This document shows positions 30,014 through 39,162 of a stretch of DNA of 60,501 nt, in pieces (within the stretch, counting starts at the first letter, position 1; the number at the start of each line of letters is the position of its first letter). The position numbers and the translations under genes are program-made. This DNA is from a beta proteobacterium AAP65 (GTDB lineage Bacteria > Pseudomonadota > Gammaproteobacteria > Burkholderiales > Burkholderiaceae_C). Below the pieces are notes generated by a model, which saw only the letters and a list, made by a program, of their open reading frames with translations, made no database searches and was not told the origin of the DNA. The stretch is from contig LJHW01000007.1 in the NCBI GenBank assembly GCA_001295865.1, positions 1 to 60,501 on the forward strand, given 5' to 3'.

Positions 30014-30775
30014 ATGCTTGCACTCGAAGTAGCCTTGCTCAGCGACCGCGGCGGCCGCAAGTACAACGAAGACGCCTGCGGCCATTGGCACTCGGGGCGC
30101 CACCTCTGCTGCGTGCTGGCCGATGGCGCCGGCGGCCACGGCGGTGGCGACATCGCCTCGCGCCTGGCCGTGCAGGAACTCATCGCCCGCTTCTCGCAGC
30201 AACCCTCAGAACGGGCCGCAGAGCTGGAGCGCCTGCTGCGCGTGACCAACGACGTGCTCATCAGCGAACGTGAGCCCGGCACCGCGAAGCAGGACATGCA
30301 CAGCACGGTGGTCTGCCTCGTTGTCGATTTTGTGCAGCACACGGCACACTGGGCGCACTCCGGTGATTCGCGCATGTACTGGTTCCGCGAGGGCCGGGTT
30401 CTCGACCGCACGCGCGACCACAGCCTGGTGCAGGGCCTGGTCGATTCCGGGGTGCTGACCTTGGAGCAGATCCGCACCCACCCCAAACGCAGCGAGTTGC
30501 GCAGCGCCCTGGGCCTGGCGCCCGAGATGCTGGAGGTGAGCGCTCGCGAGGCGGCGCAAGAAGTGCAGGCCGGCGATGTCTTTCTGCTGTGCACCGACGG
30601 GCTCTGGGAGTATCTGGACGACGCCGTGCTCGAAAGCACCCTGGCCGCCGCCCCCAACCCCGGCGCGTGGATCGGTGAGCTGGCCACGGCCGTGCGTGCA
30701 GCCGCAGCGCACAAGACCAGCCACGACAACTTCAGTGCACTGACGGTCTGGACACGGGCGGCGCCAGCCGCCTGA
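30014..30775 (+). CDS. pppA: PP2C-type Ser/Thr phosphatase of the T6SS (PppA-like)
   Basis: Removes phosphate from TagH and so switches off T6SS activation in the threonine phosphorylation pathway. The 253-residue protein has PP2C motifs with metal-binding aspartates: SDRGGRKYNEDA, LADGAGGHGGGDIAS, AHSGDSRMYWF, LLCTDGLWEYL and HDNFSALTV. ATG 30014 is chosen because AGGAGG lies 9 bases upstream; an in-frame GTG at 29987 is less likely. It lies between tagH and the PAAR-like gene; its opposing kinase PpkA is encoded at 39163. Confidence 0.93.
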   Translation: MLALEVALLSDRGGRKYNEDACGHWHSGRHLCCVLADGAGGHGGGDIASRLAVQELIARFSQQPSERAAELERLLRVTNDVLISEREPGTAKQDMHSTVVCLVVDFVQHTAHWAHSGDSRMYWFREGRVLDRTRDHSLVQGLVDSGVLTLEQIRTHPKRSELRSALGLAPEMLEVSAREAAQEVQAGDVFLLCTDGLWEYLDDAVLESTLAAAPNPGAWIGELATAVRAAAAHKTSHDNFSALTVWTRAAPAA

Positions 30776-30816
30776 TCTTCCGACCCCCGACGGACCCCAC
30801 CCAGGAGCGCGCGGCC

Positions 30817-31203
30817 ATGGCCAAGCAAGTCTGCATGGGCGCGATGATGCAGTGCTCGATGGGCATGGCCCCGAGCTCGCTTGCGCCCACCCCCAAGACC
30901 GTGATGACCAGCAGCGTGATGGCTGCCAACATCATGGACAACATCCCGATCGTCAACATACCGCCCTTCGGGATGTGCCAGAGCCCGTCCAACCCCGTGG
31001 TGGCCGCGGCCACGGCGGCCGCGTTGGGTGTGCTGACACCCATGCCCTGCGTGCCCGCCACGCCGGCGCCCTGGACCCCGGGCGCGCCGACGGTGCTGGT
31101 CTGCGGCATGCCTGCGCTCAACGACAGCTCGAAGCTGACCTGCATCTGGGGCGGCAGCATCAGCATCAACTTCGCGGGCCAGGCCACGCACGACATCCCC
31201 TGA
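30817..31203 (+). CDS. PAAR-like (DUF4280) spike-tip protein
   Basis: A 128-residue protein of the DUF4280 PAAR-like family, expected to cap the VgrG trimer as the sharp tip. Visible family features are CMGAMMQCSMGMAPSSL near the start, NIPIVNIPPFGMCQSPSNPVVAAATAAA, LTPMPCVPATPAPWTPG, and CIWGGSISINFAGQ at the end, with conserved Cys residues. The domain stands alone with no toxin extension. ATG 30817 has a CAGGAG site. A strong hairpin follows the stop. DUF4280 proteins occur in both T6SS and other contractile injection systems; the context here makes T6SS certain. Confidence 0.9.
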   Translation: MAKQVCMGAMMQCSMGMAPSSLAPTPKTVMTSSVMAANIMDNIPIVNIPPFGMCQSPSNPVVAAATAAALGVLTPMPCVPATPAPWTPGAPTVLVCGMPALNDSSKLTCIWGGSISINFAGQATHDIP

Positions 31204-31236
31204 AAAACAACAAGCCCGCACGAGGCGGGCTTGTTC
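31204..31236 (-). terminator. Intrinsic terminator between the PAAR-like and OmpA-like genes
   Basis: A perfect 11-bp stem (31209-31219 with 31225-31235) and a 5-base loop, followed on the minus strand by a GTTTTT run (31208-31203). It is therefore a good Rho-independent terminator for the minus-strand OmpA-like gene, and the same stem may help end plus-strand transcription just after the PAAR-like gene. Confidence 0.8.
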
Positions 31237-31283
31237 GAGAGGGGTGCTGTGCAGGGCCCTTGCCCGGCCGCAGCGCAATGCTG

Positions 31284-31829
31284 TCAGGACGGTGGTGTGG
31301 CGCGACCGATCTCGACGCGGCGGTTTTCGGGAGCGAAAGGATCTTTCGCGTTCTTGGGGGCTGCAGCGCCCACGCCCACGGGGGCGATCATCGTGGGATC
31401 GGCGCCCAGTTCGACCAGGAAATCACGCACGGCGTCGGCACGGCGCTGCGACAACTGCAGGTTGGCGGCAGCGGCGCCAGAAGCGTCGGCGTGGCCTTCG
31501 ATGCGCACCACCTTGCCGCTGCCGCGTTTGGACTTGAGCACCTCGGCAAACACTTCCAGTTGGCGCTTCAGGGCGTCGGGCAATTCGGCCGAGCCGAGGC
31601 GGAAAGAAGCCGCTGGCAGCGAGTAGCGAACGGCAGGCTTGAAGCCCATGCACTTGAAGCCGGCGGCCTTGAGCTGTTCACAGGCGTCTTCGGGGAAGAG
31701 GCCTTCAGCCACGGCCTTGGCATCGGGCACGCTCTGGCCCATGTCGATGGCATCGGAAGCCACAGCGGGCAGGGCCGCCGTGGCGGCCACGGCCAACACG
31801 CAGTGGGCCAGGAAATGGTGTTGCTTCAT
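31284..31829 (-). CDS. OmpA-family periplasmic protein, T6SS-associated
   Basis: A 181-residue secreted protein with a signal peptide (residues 1-25, cut at AVA/SD) and a C-terminal OmpA-like peptidoglycan-binding domain (about 65-175; RIEGHADASGAAAANLQLSQRRADAVRDFL, with the conserved D and R residues and ENRRVEIGRA). No lipobox is present. Two Cys in the short N-terminal region (ACEQLKAAGFKCMG) may form a disulfide. It probably anchors or licenses the membrane complex at the cell wall. TssL at 33537 already has its own OmpA domain, so its role is additional. ATG 31829 has AAGGAG 7 bases upstream. It is divergent from tssK. Confidence 0.85.
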   Translation of the reverse strand: MKQHHFLAHCVLAVAATAALPAVASDAIDMGQSVPDAKAVAEGLFPEDACEQLKAAGFKCMGFKPAVRYSLPAASFRLGSAELPDALKRQLEVFAEVLKSKRGSGKVVRIEGHADASGAAAANLQLSQRRADAVRDFLVELGADPTMIAPVGVGAAAPKNAKDPFAPENRRVEIGRATPPS

Positions 31830-32154
31830 CAGAGGCTCCTTGACGGCAAGACGAAGGTGGTGCGGCGGTCGGCAGGCCCCGGTGAGGGGCAGCCGTCACA
31901 GGGCTGCTTGCACGACCATGCGCGACGGTGAGCGCTGGCCGAAATGATACTCCCCGAGCACCGGCGAACCTATCCCCACATGAGAGGGCGTGGCACCCGC
32001 TGGGCTGAGGCAGGCTACGGCTTCTGCGCACGGTCTGTGCGGCAGGGTGACGGCCCTGGCGTGGCCGTGTATCGTTGACAGCCCCGGCCCGCACACGACC
32101 CGCATTCAGCGTGCCTCGCAGCGCCCGAACAAGACGCAAGGACCGCAGCTCCCG
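31830..32154. promoter_or_regulatory. Divergent region between the OmpA-like gene and tssK
   Basis: A 325-base gap that must hold promoters for the minus-strand OmpA-like gene and for the tssK-tssL-tssM-tagF-ppkA run. A TTGACA hexamer at 32075-32080 matches a -35 element on the plus strand but no good -10 follows at 16-18 bases. TGGCAC at 31991 followed by GC at 32004-32005 gives a partial sigma-54 resemblance, too weak to call. AAGGA near 32138 lies far from the tssK start. No credible small gene was seen. Confidence 0.4.
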
Positions 32155-33492
32155 ATGACTTGGCACAACAAGGTGATGTGGACGGAGGGCATGTTCCTCC
32201 AGCCGCAGCACTTCCAGCAGCAAGACCGATTTGTCGCCCGGCAGCTTGACGGCCGCATCACGGCAGGCCTGCCTTGGGCTTGGGGTTTCCTGTCGCTGCA
32301 GGTCGACGATGCCGCGCTGCTGCAGGGCCGCATCCAGATCACCGGCGCCCGGGGCGTGCTGCCCGACGGCCTGGCTTTTTCTATCCCCAACGACGAGCCC
32401 GCGCCCCCGGCGCTGGAAGTGCCGGGCGACGCCCGCGACGAGATCGTGGTGCTGGCCGTGCCGATGTCGCGGCCGGGCGTGACCGAGAGTGATGTCGAGT
32501 CGGGCGAGAGCTCGATGCCCCCACGCTGGCGCGCGGCCGACCTTGGCGTGGCCGACATCCACGCGGCCAGCCTGCGCGAGGCGCCGCTGCAGGTGGGGCG
32601 CCTGAACCTGCGACTGATGCTGCAGCGTGACCTCAACGACGGTTACGTGGCGGTGGGCGCGGTGCGTGTCATCGAGCGCCGCGCCGATGCGCGCGTGGTG
32701 CTCGACACCCAGTACATACCGCCGATGTTGCACGCACCCGCGCAACTCATTCTCGATGGCTACCTGCGTGAAGTGCACGGCATGCTGCAGCAGCGCGGCG
32801 AAGCGCTCGGCGCCCGCCTGGCGCAGCCGGGCCGCTCTGGCACGGGCGAGATCGTCGATTTCCTGCTGCTGCAGGCCATCAACCGTTTCCAGCCCATGTT
32901 CGCGCACCTGCAACGTCTGCCGGTGCTGCACCCGGAACGCCTGTACCACCTGTGCCTGGGGCTGGCCGGCGAGCTCTCCACCTTCCGGGAACAGCGCCGG
33001 CCGCCGGCCTACCCCGAGTACCGGCACGACGACCTGGCGAGCTGCTTCCGCGCGGTGATGGCCGACTTGCGGCAATCGCTGTCGCAGGTTCTGGAACAGA
33101 CGGCACTGCCCATCGACCTGCAAGAGCGCAAACACGGCATCCGCGTGGCGGTGATTGGCGACGCTGAGCTGCTGCGTACGGCCATGTTTGTGCTCGCCGT
33201 CAACGCGCAGATGCCCGGCGAGGCACTGCGCATGCGTTTCCCGACGCAGGTCAAGATCGGGCCTGCCGAGCGCATCCGCGATCTTGTCAACCTGCAGTTG
33301 CCCGGCGTCACGCTGCGCGCCTTGCCGGTTGCGCCGCGACAGATTCCGTACCACGCCGGCTTCACCTATTTCGAACTCGAAACACGCGGCAACGAACTCT
33401 GGAAGCAACTGGAGAGTTCGGGCGGCCTGGCGATGCACATCGCTGGCGAGTTCCCTGGCCTGGCCCTCGAGTTCTGGGCCATCCGCGGCTGA
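32155..33492 (+). CDS. tssK: T6SS baseplate-membrane connector TssK
   Basis: Trimeric protein that connects the baseplate to the TssJLM membrane complex and resembles phage receptor-binding proteins. The 445-residue protein has the invariant N-terminus KVMWTEGMFLQPQHFQQQDR and a conserved C-terminal part (FYRAVMADLRQSL-like SCFRAVMADLRQSL, GLAFSIPNDEPAP, PYHAGFTYFELE). ATG 32155 is chosen because MTWHNKVMWTEGMFL is the normal start; upstream in-frame residues are not conserved. It heads a five-gene run. Confidence 0.96.
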   Translation: MTWHNKVMWTEGMFLQPQHFQQQDRFVARQLDGRITAGLPWAWGFLSLQVDDAALLQGRIQITGARGVLPDGLAFSIPNDEPAPPALEVPGDARDEIVVLAVPMSRPGVTESDVESGESSMPPRWRAADLGVADIHAASLREAPLQVGRLNLRLMLQRDLNDGYVAVGAVRVIERRADARVVLDTQYIPPMLHAPAQLILDGYLREVHGMLQQRGEALGARLAQPGRSGTGEIVDFLLLQAINRFQPMFAHLQRLPVLHPERLYHLCLGLAGELSTFREQRRPPAYPEYRHDDLASCFRAVMADLRQSLSQVLEQTALPIDLQERKHGIRVAVIGDAELLRTAMFVLAVNAQMPGEALRMRFPTQVKIGPAERIRDLVNLQLPGVTLRALPVAPRQIPYHAGFTYFELETRGNELWKQLESSGGLAMHIAGEFPGLALEFWAIRG

Positions 33493-33536
33493 ACGCCCGA
33501 GCGCGCGTCGGCCGCCCCCACTGAGGCTCTTTCCGG

Positions 33537-34874
33537 ATGAGTGACAACGACAGCCCGAAGGACCCCTTCGCCGCCTTCGAGTCCGACCGCACGGTGATCA
33601 AGCCCAGCGCCGGCCGTGGGGCCCGGCCTGCAGCAGCAGCGCCCACAACGTCCGCAGGCGCCGCACCGGCCGCCGGCCCCGCGCTCGCCCAGGTGCCGCT
33701 GCCCGAACTGCCGGCACACGCCAGCCTCAACCCGCTGGTGCAGGCCGCCGCACCGCTGCTCAGTGCCGCGCCACGACTGCGGGCCACCTTGCGCCATCCC
33801 GACCCGGCCGGTCTGCGCGTGCAGTTGGTTGAATCGGTCAAACGTTTCGAGTCGGTGGCGCGCGCGCAGGGTCTGCCCAACGACCAGGTGGTGGCGGCGC
33901 GCTACATCCTGTGCACGCTGCTCGACGAATCGGCCTCCAGCACGCCTTGGGGGGGCTCGGGGGCGTGGTCGTCGCAAAGCCTGCTCGTGCACTTCCACAA
34001 CGAGGCCTGGGGCGGCGAGAAGGTCTTCCAGCTGCTCTCGCGCCTGGTCGAAAACCCCAGCCAGCACCGCAACCTGCTGGAGCTGGTGTACGCCGTGCTC
34101 TCGCTGGGCTTCGAGGGCCGCTACAAGGTGCTCAACGACGGCAAGGCACAGCTCGAGAGCGTGCGTGAGCGCCTGGCCGGCAAGCTGCGTGAACTGGCCG
34201 GGCCCGCCGAGCGCGAGCTGTCGCCGCAATGGCAGGGCGTGGCCGCCGCGCCGGCGCGCCTGAGCGACGGTGTACCGCTGTGGGCCGTGGCCGCGGTGCT
34301 GGCGGGCGTGCTGCTGGCGCTCTTCCTCGTGCTGCGCCTGACGCTGAACGCGCAGACCGACGCCACCTTCACGGCGCTGCAGGCCATCGACACCAAGGTG
34401 CTGGCGGCCCCGCCCGCGCCGCCGCCGGCCGAGCCGCCGCCGCCCCGTCTGGCGCAGTTGCTGAAGAGCGATATCGACGCCGGTGCGGTGGAGGTGAGGG
34501 ACCTTGCCGATCGCTCCGTCGTCACGCTGCGCGGTGACGGCGTCTTCGACCCCGGCAGTGCCGATCTGTCTAGCAAGGTGCGGCCGCTGTTCGAGCGCAT
34601 CGGTGCGGCCCTGAACCAGGTGCCGGGCCAGGTGCAGATCGCCGGCCACACCGACAACCAGCCCATCCGCTCGCTGCGTTTTCCCTCGAACTGGCACCTT
34701 TCGAAAGACCGCGCCAACAGCGTCAAGGTGCTGCTCGGCGCCTTCGTGAAGCCCGAGCGCCTTGGCGCCGAAGGCCGCGCCGACACCGAGCCGCTGGCCG
34801 ACAACGGCAGCGCCGACGGGCGTGCCAAGAACCGCCGCGTCGAGATCACGCTGTTCGCCACGGCGCCGAACTGA
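33537..34874 (+). CDS. tssL: T6SS inner-membrane protein TssL with OmpA-like extension
   Basis: Inner-membrane component of the trans-envelope complex. The 445-residue protein has a Pro/Ala-rich N-terminal leader (1-60), a cytoplasmic DotU domain (about 65-225; YILCTLLDESASSTPWG and FHNEAWGGEKVFQLLSRLVENP), one membrane segment (about 246-268) and a periplasmic OmpA-like peptidoglycan-binding domain (about 335-440; IAGHTDNQPI, AKNRRVEITLF). The near-N-terminal DRTVIKP segment resembles a threonine phosphorylation/FHA-ligand site and also occurs in PpkA (DDRTVIRP), which fits TPP regulation. The tssM ATG follows one base after the stop. Confidence 0.96.
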   Translation: MSDNDSPKDPFAAFESDRTVIKPSAGRGARPAAAAPTTSAGAAPAAGPALAQVPLPELPAHASLNPLVQAAAPLLSAAPRLRATLRHPDPAGLRVQLVESVKRFESVARAQGLPNDQVVAARYILCTLLDESASSTPWGGSGAWSSQSLLVHFHNEAWGGEKVFQLLSRLVENPSQHRNLLELVYAVLSLGFEGRYKVLNDGKAQLESVRERLAGKLRELAGPAERELSPQWQGVAAAPARLSDGVPLWAVAAVLAGVLLALFLVLRLTLNAQTDATFTALQAIDTKVLAAPPAPPPAEPPPPRLAQLLKSDIDAGAVEVRDLADRSVVTLRGDGVFDPGSADLSSKVRPLFERIGAALNQVPGQVQIAGHTDNQPIRSLRFPSNWHLSKDRANSVKVLLGAFVKPERLGAEGRADTEPLADNGSADGRAKNRRVEITLFATAPN

Positions 34875-34875
34875 C

Positions 34876-37800
34876 ATGAAGAACTTCCTGCGCAAGGTTT
34901 TCAGCCCGCTGGTGCTGGGCATCCTCGGCCTGCTGGCCCTCTCGGCCATCGTCTGGTTCGTCTTCCCGCTGATCCCGCTGGGGGAGTCACGCCCGCTCGG
35001 CACGCTGTGGCTGCGCCTGCTGGTGCTGGTGTTGATCTGGGGCACGTGGGGCGGTGTGATGGCCTGGAAGGCGCACCAGCGCCGCAAGACCAACGCCGCG
35101 CTGCTGCAGGGCCTGGGTGCCGGGCCCTCGGCCAGCGACAAAGAGGCGCAGGTCCTGGCCGCCCGCTTCAACGAGGCCGTGCAGCGCCTGAAGGCTGCCA
35201 AGGGCAAGGGCGCGTTCGGCGGCGGGCAGTACCTCTACGAACTGCCCTGGTATGTGTTCGTGGGCGCGCCGGGCTCGGGCAAGACCACGGCGCTGATGAA
35301 CGCCGGGCTGCAGTTCCTGCTGGGCGATGGCAAGGACGGCAAGGGTTCGGTGCAGGGTGTCGGCGGCACGCGCAACTGCGAGTGGTGGTTCACGCAGGAC
35401 GCAGTGCTCATCGACACCGCCGGCCGCTACGCCACGCAGGAAAGCGACAAGGACGTCGACGCCAGCGCCTGGGACAACTTCCTCGCGCTGCTCAAGCGCA
35501 CGCGGCCGCGCCAGCCCATCAACGGCGTGCTGCTCACCGTCAACATCCAAGACCTGCTGCAGCAGGGCGCGCCCGAGCGCAAGGAGCACGCTGCCAAGCT
35601 GCGCGCGCGTCTGAACGAGTTGCAGACGAAGCTGGGCGTGCGCGCGCCGGTGTACGTGCTGGTGACCAAGGCCGACCTGATCGGCGGCTTCAACGAGAGT
35701 TTCGAGGCCCTGGCCAAGGAAGAACGCGACCAGGTCTGGGGCTTCACTTTCCCGCACGATCTGGCGGCCGGCGAAGACCCGATGGCGCAGTTCCCGGCGC
35801 TCTACCAGCAATTGCAGCAGCGCCTGGTGTCGCAGCTGGTCGACCGCCTGGAAGCTGAGCGCGACGTGCTGAAGAAGAGCGCCATTTTCGCCTTCCCGCA
35901 GGAGTTCGCGGCGCTGCAGGGGGTGCTGGCCGATTTCCTGCGCCAGGTGTTCTCGGGTGGTGGGGCGGTGGAAGCTGCGCCGCGCGTGCGCGGCGTCTAC
36001 TTCACCAGCGGCACGCAGGAAGGTTCGCCCATCGACCGCGTGATGGGTGCGTTGGCTTCTTCTTTCGGCATGGGCGGTCGCAACGCCGCCGTGGCGCCGG
36101 GTCGCGGCAAGAGTTTTTTCCTCCACCGCCTGCTGAAAGACCTGGTCTTCGCCGAGCGCGGCCTCGGGGCGTTGAACCCGGTGGCCGAACGCCGCCGCCA
36201 CACGCTGCGCCTAGGCGTGATGGGCACGCTGGCGGTGTGCACGGTGATGGTGGCCGTGGGCTGGGCGGTCAGTCGCGCCCGCAACCTCGACCACGCCGCG
36301 CAGGTGGCCGAGCGCCTGCCGGCATTGCGCCAGGCCATCGAGAGCCTGCCACCGGCCACCAGCGCTGACGTGGCCCCGCTGACCACGCCGCTGGCCGCAC
36401 TGCGCGACGCCGCGAAGATCGAGGGCTTCTCGCTCGATGCGCCGCCCATGCTGCACGGCCTCGGCTTGTACCAGGGCGACAAGCTCGATGCCGGCGCACA
36501 GATCGCCTACCACCGCGTGCTGCAGAAGGCGCTGATGCCGCGTGTGGCCGGCCGGCTCGAAGAGCGCCTGCGTGCGGCCAACAAGGACAACCTCGAGGCC
36601 GCCTACGAGGCGCTGAAGAGCTACCTGATGCTGCACCAGCCCGAGCGCTTCGATGCCGAAGCGCTTCAGGCCTGGATCGGGGTCGACTGGGACGTGAACT
36701 ACGGGCGTATGGCGCCTGAAGAACGCGCGCAGCTCGACGCGCACCTGGCCGCACTGCTGGCGCTGGGCCCGCCGCGCGCGGCCATCGCCAAGGACGACAA
36801 CCTCGTGGCCAGCGTGCGCGAGATGCTTTCGGCCTACCCGCTGGAGTACCGCGTCTACAGCCGCGTGAAGCGCCAGTACAAGCCCGGCAGCGCCAACGAC
36901 TTCAGCGTCGCGGGTGCGGCCGGCCCGAACGCGGCGCAGGTTTTCCAGCGCACCAGCGCCGAGCCCTTGAGCAAGGGCATCAGCGGCCTGTACACCAAGG
37001 ACGCCTACCGCCGCCTGGTGCTGCCGGCCATCAAGGAAGCCACCCCGCGCCTGGCGCAGGAGGAAGGCTGGGTGCTGGGCCTGCGTGTGGACGCTGCGCG
37101 CCTGCGGGATGCCACGCTGGGCGACGCCGTCACCGACAAGGTGCGGCGCCTGTACTTCGAGGACTACATCAAGACCTGGGACGCCTACCTGGCCGATGTG
37201 AAGCTCGTGAAGCTCAACGACCCCGAGCGGGCGCTCGCGGTCTCGCGCATCCTGGCCGCGGTGGATTCGCCGCTCGCGGCCTACGTGCGGGGCATCACCG
37301 AGCAGACCAAGCTGGTGCAGGCCGCCGCGCCGCCCAGCGCCCTGGAGAAGGCAGCCAACCAGGCCAAGGCCGATGCTGCCCGCCTCGCGGGTGCCGCGCC
37401 GGCAGCGGCTGGTGGGGCGGGGGGGCCGCTGGAGCGCATGGTCGACGACCACTTCGCCGGCTACCACCGCCTGGTGACAGGCGACCCGCCGCCCATCAAC
37501 GACACGCTCAAGCTCTTTGGCGAGCTCTATGCGCAACTTGCGGCCGTGGACGCCGCCAAGAAGAGCAAATCACCGCCGCCGCCGGCCGGCGGCGCCGAGC
37601 GCGTGAAGGTGGCCGCCGCCGGCCAGCCGGACTTTGTGCGCGGGCTGGTCGAACAGCTGGCCGACGCTACCGCCGGCCAAAGCCGCGGTGCCGAGCGCGA
37701 GGGCCTCACGGCCGAGCTGCAGCCCATCGCCGAGATCTGCAACCGCAGCATCACCAACCGCTACCCGTTTGCCAGCGGCAGCAAGGCCGATGTGCTGCCG

Positions 37801-38391
37801 GAAGACTTCGGCCAGCTGTTCGGCCAGGGCGGGCTCTTCGACGAGTTTTTCAAGGCGCGTTTGGCCACCATCGTTGACACCAGCACGCCCACCTGGACCT
37901 ACCGCCCGCTGGCCGATGGCACGAAGCCGGTGTCGCCGGCCTCGCTGGCCGAATTCCAGCGCGCGCAGCGCATCCGCGAGGTGTTCTTCCGCAGCGGCGG
38001 CAGGACGCCGGCCATCCGCATCGAGATGCGCCTGTCGGAGCTGGAGCCCACGCTGAAGGAGCTGAGTTTCGACATCGACGGCCAGGTGCAGAAGCTCACC
38101 ACCACCTCGCCGTCCATCAGCATCGCCTGGCCCAGCCCGCGCCTGGCCTCGGTCATCAAGATGAGCACGGGCCTGGGCAACGCCGGGCCGCTGGTGCAGA
38201 CCGAAGGTTCGTGGGCGCTGTTCCGCCTGTTCGAACGTTTCCAGATCGAGCCCGGCGGTGTGCCCGAGAAGTTCAGTGTCATCATGAACCTCGACGGCAA
38301 GCGTGCGCGCCTGGAGGTCATCGCCGCCAGCGTCTTCAATCCTTTCCAGCTGCGCGAGATCAAACAGTTCCGCTGCCCGGCGGCGCTCTGA
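34876..38391 (+). CDS. tssM: T6SS inner-membrane protein TssM (IcmF)
   Basis: Main structural protein of the membrane complex. The 1171-residue protein has two N-terminal membrane segments (about 11-31 and 43-64), a cytoplasmic P-loop domain (Walker A GAPGSGKTT at 130-138, DTAGRYATQ), a third membrane segment (about 435-457), and a large periplasmic region ending in the conserved C-terminal domain (FKARLATIVDT, GSWALFRLFERFQIEPG). ATG 34876, one base after tssL, gives the classic membrane start MKNFLRKVF; longer in-frame starts inside tssL are unlikely. No TssJ lipoprotein gene is nearby, which normally binds this C-terminus. Confidence 0.96.
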   Translation: MKNFLRKVFSPLVLGILGLLALSAIVWFVFPLIPLGESRPLGTLWLRLLVLVLIWGTWGGVMAWKAHQRRKTNAALLQGLGAGPSASDKEAQVLAARFNEAVQRLKAAKGKGAFGGGQYLYELPWYVFVGAPGSGKTTALMNAGLQFLLGDGKDGKGSVQGVGGTRNCEWWFTQDAVLIDTAGRYATQESDKDVDASAWDNFLALLKRTRPRQPINGVLLTVNIQDLLQQGAPERKEHAAKLRARLNELQTKLGVRAPVYVLVTKADLIGGFNESFEALAKEERDQVWGFTFPHDLAAGEDPMAQFPALYQQLQQRLVSQLVDRLEAERDVLKKSAIFAFPQEFAALQGVLADFLRQVFSGGGAVEAAPRVRGVYFTSGTQEGSPIDRVMGALASSFGMGGRNAAVAPGRGKSFFLHRLLKDLVFAERGLGALNPVAERRRHTLRLGVMGTLAVCTVMVAVGWAVSRARNLDHAAQVAERLPALRQAIESLPPATSADVAPLTTPLAALRDAAKIEGFSLDAPPMLHGLGLYQGDKLDAGAQIAYHRVLQKALMPRVAGRLEERLRAANKDNLEAAYEALKSYLMLHQPERFDAEALQAWIGVDWDVNYGRMAPEERAQLDAHLAALLALGPPRAAIAKDDNLVASVREMLSAYPLEYRVYSRVKRQYKPGSANDFSVAGAAGPNAAQVFQRTSAEPLSKGISGLYTKDAYRRLVLPAIKEATPRLAQEEGWVLGLRVDAARLRDATLGDAVTDKVRRLYFEDYIKTWDAYLADVKLVKLNDPERALAVSRILAAVDSPLAAYVRGITEQTKLVQAAAPPSALEKAANQAKADAARLAGAAPAAAGGAGGPLERMVDDHFAGYHRLVTGDPPPINDTLKLFGELYAQLAAVDAAKKSKSPPPPAGGAERVKVAAAGQPDFVRGLVEQLADATAGQSRGAEREGLTAELQPIAEICNRSITNRYPFASGSKADVLPEDFGQLFGQGGLFDEFFKARLATIVDTSTPTWTYRPLADGTKPVSPASLAEFQRAQRIREVFFRSGGRTPAIRIEMRLSELEPTLKELSFDIDGQVQKLTTTSPSISIAWPSPRLASVIKMSTGLGNAGPLVQTEGSWALFRLFERFQIEPGGVPEKFSVIMNLDGKRARLEVIAASVFNPFQLREIKQFRCPAAL

Positions 38392-38404
38392 ACGCGCGCC
38401 CGGC

Positions 38405-39130
38405 ATGCCGCACACGGCCCCCGCCCCCAGCGCCAGTCCGCCCCCGGGCTGGCACGGCAAGCTGCCCTCGCTGGGCGACTTCGCGTCGCGCCGCCTGGGC
38501 AGCGGGTTCATCGAGCCTTGGGACGGCTGGCTGGCCGCCGGCCTGCTTTGGCTGCGCGAGCAGCGGCCCGAAGCCTGGCTGGAAGACTACTTGGGCTCAC
38601 CGAGCTGGCGCTTCCTGCTGATGCCGGGCGTCTTGCCGGGTGAGGCCGGCCGGCAGGGCTGGGCGGGTGTGCTGATGCCTTCGGTCGACCGCGTGGGCCG
38701 CTATTTCCCGCTGACGCTTGTGCTGCCGCTCGGCCTGGCGCCAGCCCACACGCAAGAGATGAACGGCCTGTGGGCCTGGCTGTCGCGCCTGGACGAACTG
38801 GCCCGCGACGCCCTGTTTGAAGACTGGACGGCCGACAGGCTGGAAGACGAGTTGGCGCGCATGGCACTGCCATCGCTCAGCGCGCCACCGGCCGCCAGCG
38901 TAGGGTTGCCAGCTGCTGCCGGCGCGCTGCTGGCACCTGCGGGCTCAGGGCCGGCTGATGCCGCGCTGTGCATCGGCACACAGGCGCAGGCAGCCTGGGC
39001 CGCTGGCGCGCGCGGCCAGGCTTGGTGGTACGCGTGCCCCGACGAACAAGCGCCCCGCTTGTGGATGTCGCAGGGCTTGCCCGCTGCTTCGGCGATGTCC
39101 CGGCTCTTCGGCCCGGCTGCGACAATCTGA
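38405..39130 (+). CDS. tagF: T6SS regulator TagF (ImpM family)
   Basis: TagF represses T6SS assembly post-translationally; in some bacteria it binds TagH. The 241-residue protein has the N-terminal GWHGKLPSLGDFASRRLGSGFIEPWDGWLA signature in split form: GWHGKLPSLGDF then FIEPWDGWLA, plus SWRFLLMPGVL and MPSVDRVGRYFPLTL. ATG 38405 is preferred over upstream starts inside tssM. It is 32 bases upstream of ppkA. This stand-alone form is not fused to the phosphatase, unlike in some species. Confidence 0.92.
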   Translation: MPHTAPAPSASPPPGWHGKLPSLGDFASRRLGSGFIEPWDGWLAAGLLWLREQRPEAWLEDYLGSPSWRFLLMPGVLPGEAGRQGWAGVLMPSVDRVGRYFPLTLVLPLGLAPAHTQEMNGLWAWLSRLDELARDALFEDWTADRLEDELARMALPSLSAPPAASVGLPAAAGALLAPAGSGPADAALCIGTQAQAAWAAGARGQAWWYACPDEQAPRLWMSQGLPAASAMSRLFGPAATI

Positions 39131-39162
39131 GCTCCCGAACCCCGCACAGCCCCGACCCGGAC

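Noticed and set aside
31991..32006. Possible sigma-54 promoter before tssK
   Set aside because: TGGCAC and the GC at -12 are present but the rest (GGGC instead of TTGC) does not match, and no enhancer-binding regulator is encoded nearby.
32075..32080. TTGACA as a -35 element for tssK
   Set aside because: No acceptable -10 hexamer is found 16-18 bases downstream.
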